A DNA stretch of 7,672 nt from Pseudomonadota bacterium (GTDB lineage: Bacteria > Bdellovibrionota_B > Oligoflexia > Oligoflexales > Bin106). A program made the position numbers and the translations under genes. This document shows, in pieces, positions 7,053 through 7,672 of the stretch. The stretch is taken from assembly GCA_026710525.1 (NCBI GenBank), contig JAPOQT010000055.1, positions 1 through 7,672 of the forward strand. The letters run 5' to 3'. How positions within the stretch are numbered: the first letter of the stretch is position 1; the number at the start of each line of letters is the position of its first letter. The notes under the pieces were generated by a model. That model did no database searches. It saw only the letters and a program-made list of their open reading frames with translations, and had not been told where the DNA came from.

Positions 7053-7430
7053 ATGAATCTAAGACAAAAACGGGTCAGTCGAGAAATCTTTGAAACCCTC
7101 ACCAAGGTTCTTTATGGAGAAGTGAGGGACCCGATGCTATTAAAGATCAGGTTCACAGCGGTCCAAGTAACGAAAGACCTCCAAATTGCTAAAGTATACT
7201 TCGAGCTAAGGGAACAGAGCACTTTCACATCGGACCATAGTTCAATCACAGCTAACCAAGATGACATCCAACATCGTCTTGAGGGGTGTGCGAGTTTTTT
7301 CCGTTCTCATCTCTCCCGTAATATTCGCCTACGCCGTATTCCGATCATTAAGTTTTACCATGATCAAAGCCAGGAAAGAGGCTCCCATATCGAAAAATTA
7401 CTCTTGTCAATCTCAAACTCTGCCACCTAA
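7053..7430 (+). CDS. rbfA: Ribosome-binding factor A
   Basis: RbfA is a single KH-like-fold protein that binds immature 30S subunits and helps 16S rRNA 5'-end maturation and cold adaptation. The 125 residues match the usual family length and begin with the characteristic helix (RQKRVSREIFETLTKVL). VRDP at 24-27 is followed by the strand that ends AKVYFEL (about 46-52). The C-terminal half carries FFRSHLSRNIRLRRIP and then IKFYHDQSQERGSHIEKLL, the strongly conserved family signature. A polar stretch at about 54-72 is somewhat longer than in compact homologues. GGAG at 7043-7046 lies six bases before the ATG. Placement between infB and truB is the conserved gene order and supports the call. Confidence 0.96.
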   Translation: MNLRQKRVSREIFETLTKVLYGEVRDPMLLKIRFTAVQVTKDLQIAKVYFELREQSTFTSDHSSITANQDDIQHRLEGCASFFRSHLSRNIRLRRIPIIKFYHDQSQERGSHIEKLLLSISNSAT

Positions 7431-7446
7431 TGCGACTGTGCCTGTC

Positions 7447-7672
7447 ATGTCTGATCAATATTTACATGGGGTTCTCCCCATTTTTAAACCACAAGGGATG
7501 ATCGCTAAAGATGTCTCGAGAGTCCTCAAAAAAGTGTTACCCAAGGGGCAACGTTTAGGGCACATTGGCACCCTAGATCCTTTGGCTGATGGAGTACTAC
7601 CCCTAGCTTTTGGTCAAGGGACTCGTCTACAAGATTATCTGTTGCATAACAAAAAAACTTATCGAGTATCCA
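7447..7672 (+). CDS. truB: tRNA pseudouridine-55 synthase TruB (partial, N-terminal 75 residues)
   Basis: TruB isomerises U55 in the T-loop of nearly all tRNAs. The visible 75 codons run off the right edge. They show the opening strand GVLPIFKPQG, then the catalytic motif GHIGTLDPLADGVLP, with catalytic Asp at D44 and the conserved His at H39, and the following LAFGQGTRLQDYLL helix and KKTYRV strand. The residues after KPQGM read I-A, where most homologues have Thr-Ser. ATG 7447 gives a normal N-terminus but has no Shine-Dalgarno; GTG 7438, in frame, is an alternative and also lacks one. The rbfA stop forms TAATG with an ATG at 7430, but that ATG is in another frame and its frame closes at 7501. 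Translation may depend on coupling to rbfA, which ends 16 bases earlier. Confidence 0.95.
   Translation, partial: MSDQYLHGVLPIFKPQGMIAKDVSRVLKKVLPKGQRLGHIGTLDPLADGVLPLAFGQGTRLQDYLLHNKKTYRVS

Overview
The window is part of a bacterial chromosome carrying the conserved transcription/translation cluster nusA - infB - rbfA - truB on the plus strand. A sensor kinase / response regulator pair lies before it, and a divergently transcribed membrane-protein gene is cut by the left edge. The DNA is moderately AT-rich by eye. The NusA and IF2 sequences resemble those of the old 'Deltaproteobacteria' grade (Desulfobacterota, Myxococcota, Bdellovibrionota and relatives) more than enteric ones. That placement rests on remembered family sequences and is tentative.

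Layout. At 1-301 (minus) is the N-terminal 100 residues of a small NfeD-like membrane protein. A 148-base divergent intergenic region (302-449) holds a candidate promoter for that gene, an 11-base palindrome and one copy of an 11-base direct repeat. At 450-1520 and 1564-2301 are a two-transmembrane histidine kinase and an OmpR/PhoB-type response regulator, in the less common kinase-first order. A 138-base spacer leads to nusA (2440-4053), which starts at TTG behind a good Shine-Dalgarno. A 266-base spacer with no coding potential separates nusA from infB (4320-7031). rbfA (7053-7430) follows after 21 bases, and truB starts at 7447 and runs off the right edge.

How the genes work together. NusA is the elongation, termination and antitermination factor of RNA polymerase. 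IF2 positions initiator tRNA on the 30S subunit and drives subunit joining. RbfA matures the 30S subunit, and TruB makes pseudouridine 55 in tRNA. This is the familiar operon coupling transcription to ribosome and tRNA maturation. Two features differ from the common arrangement: rimP is not found just before nusA, where the two-component pair sits instead, and no ylxR-type gene lies between nusA and infB, only an unusually long non-coding gap. The kinase/regulator signal and targets cannot be read from the sequence.

I saw no mobile element, CRISPR array, tRNA or rRNA, and no clear evidence of a new multi-gene system. The points most worth checking are the two non-coding spacers around nusA and the position of the two-component pair.
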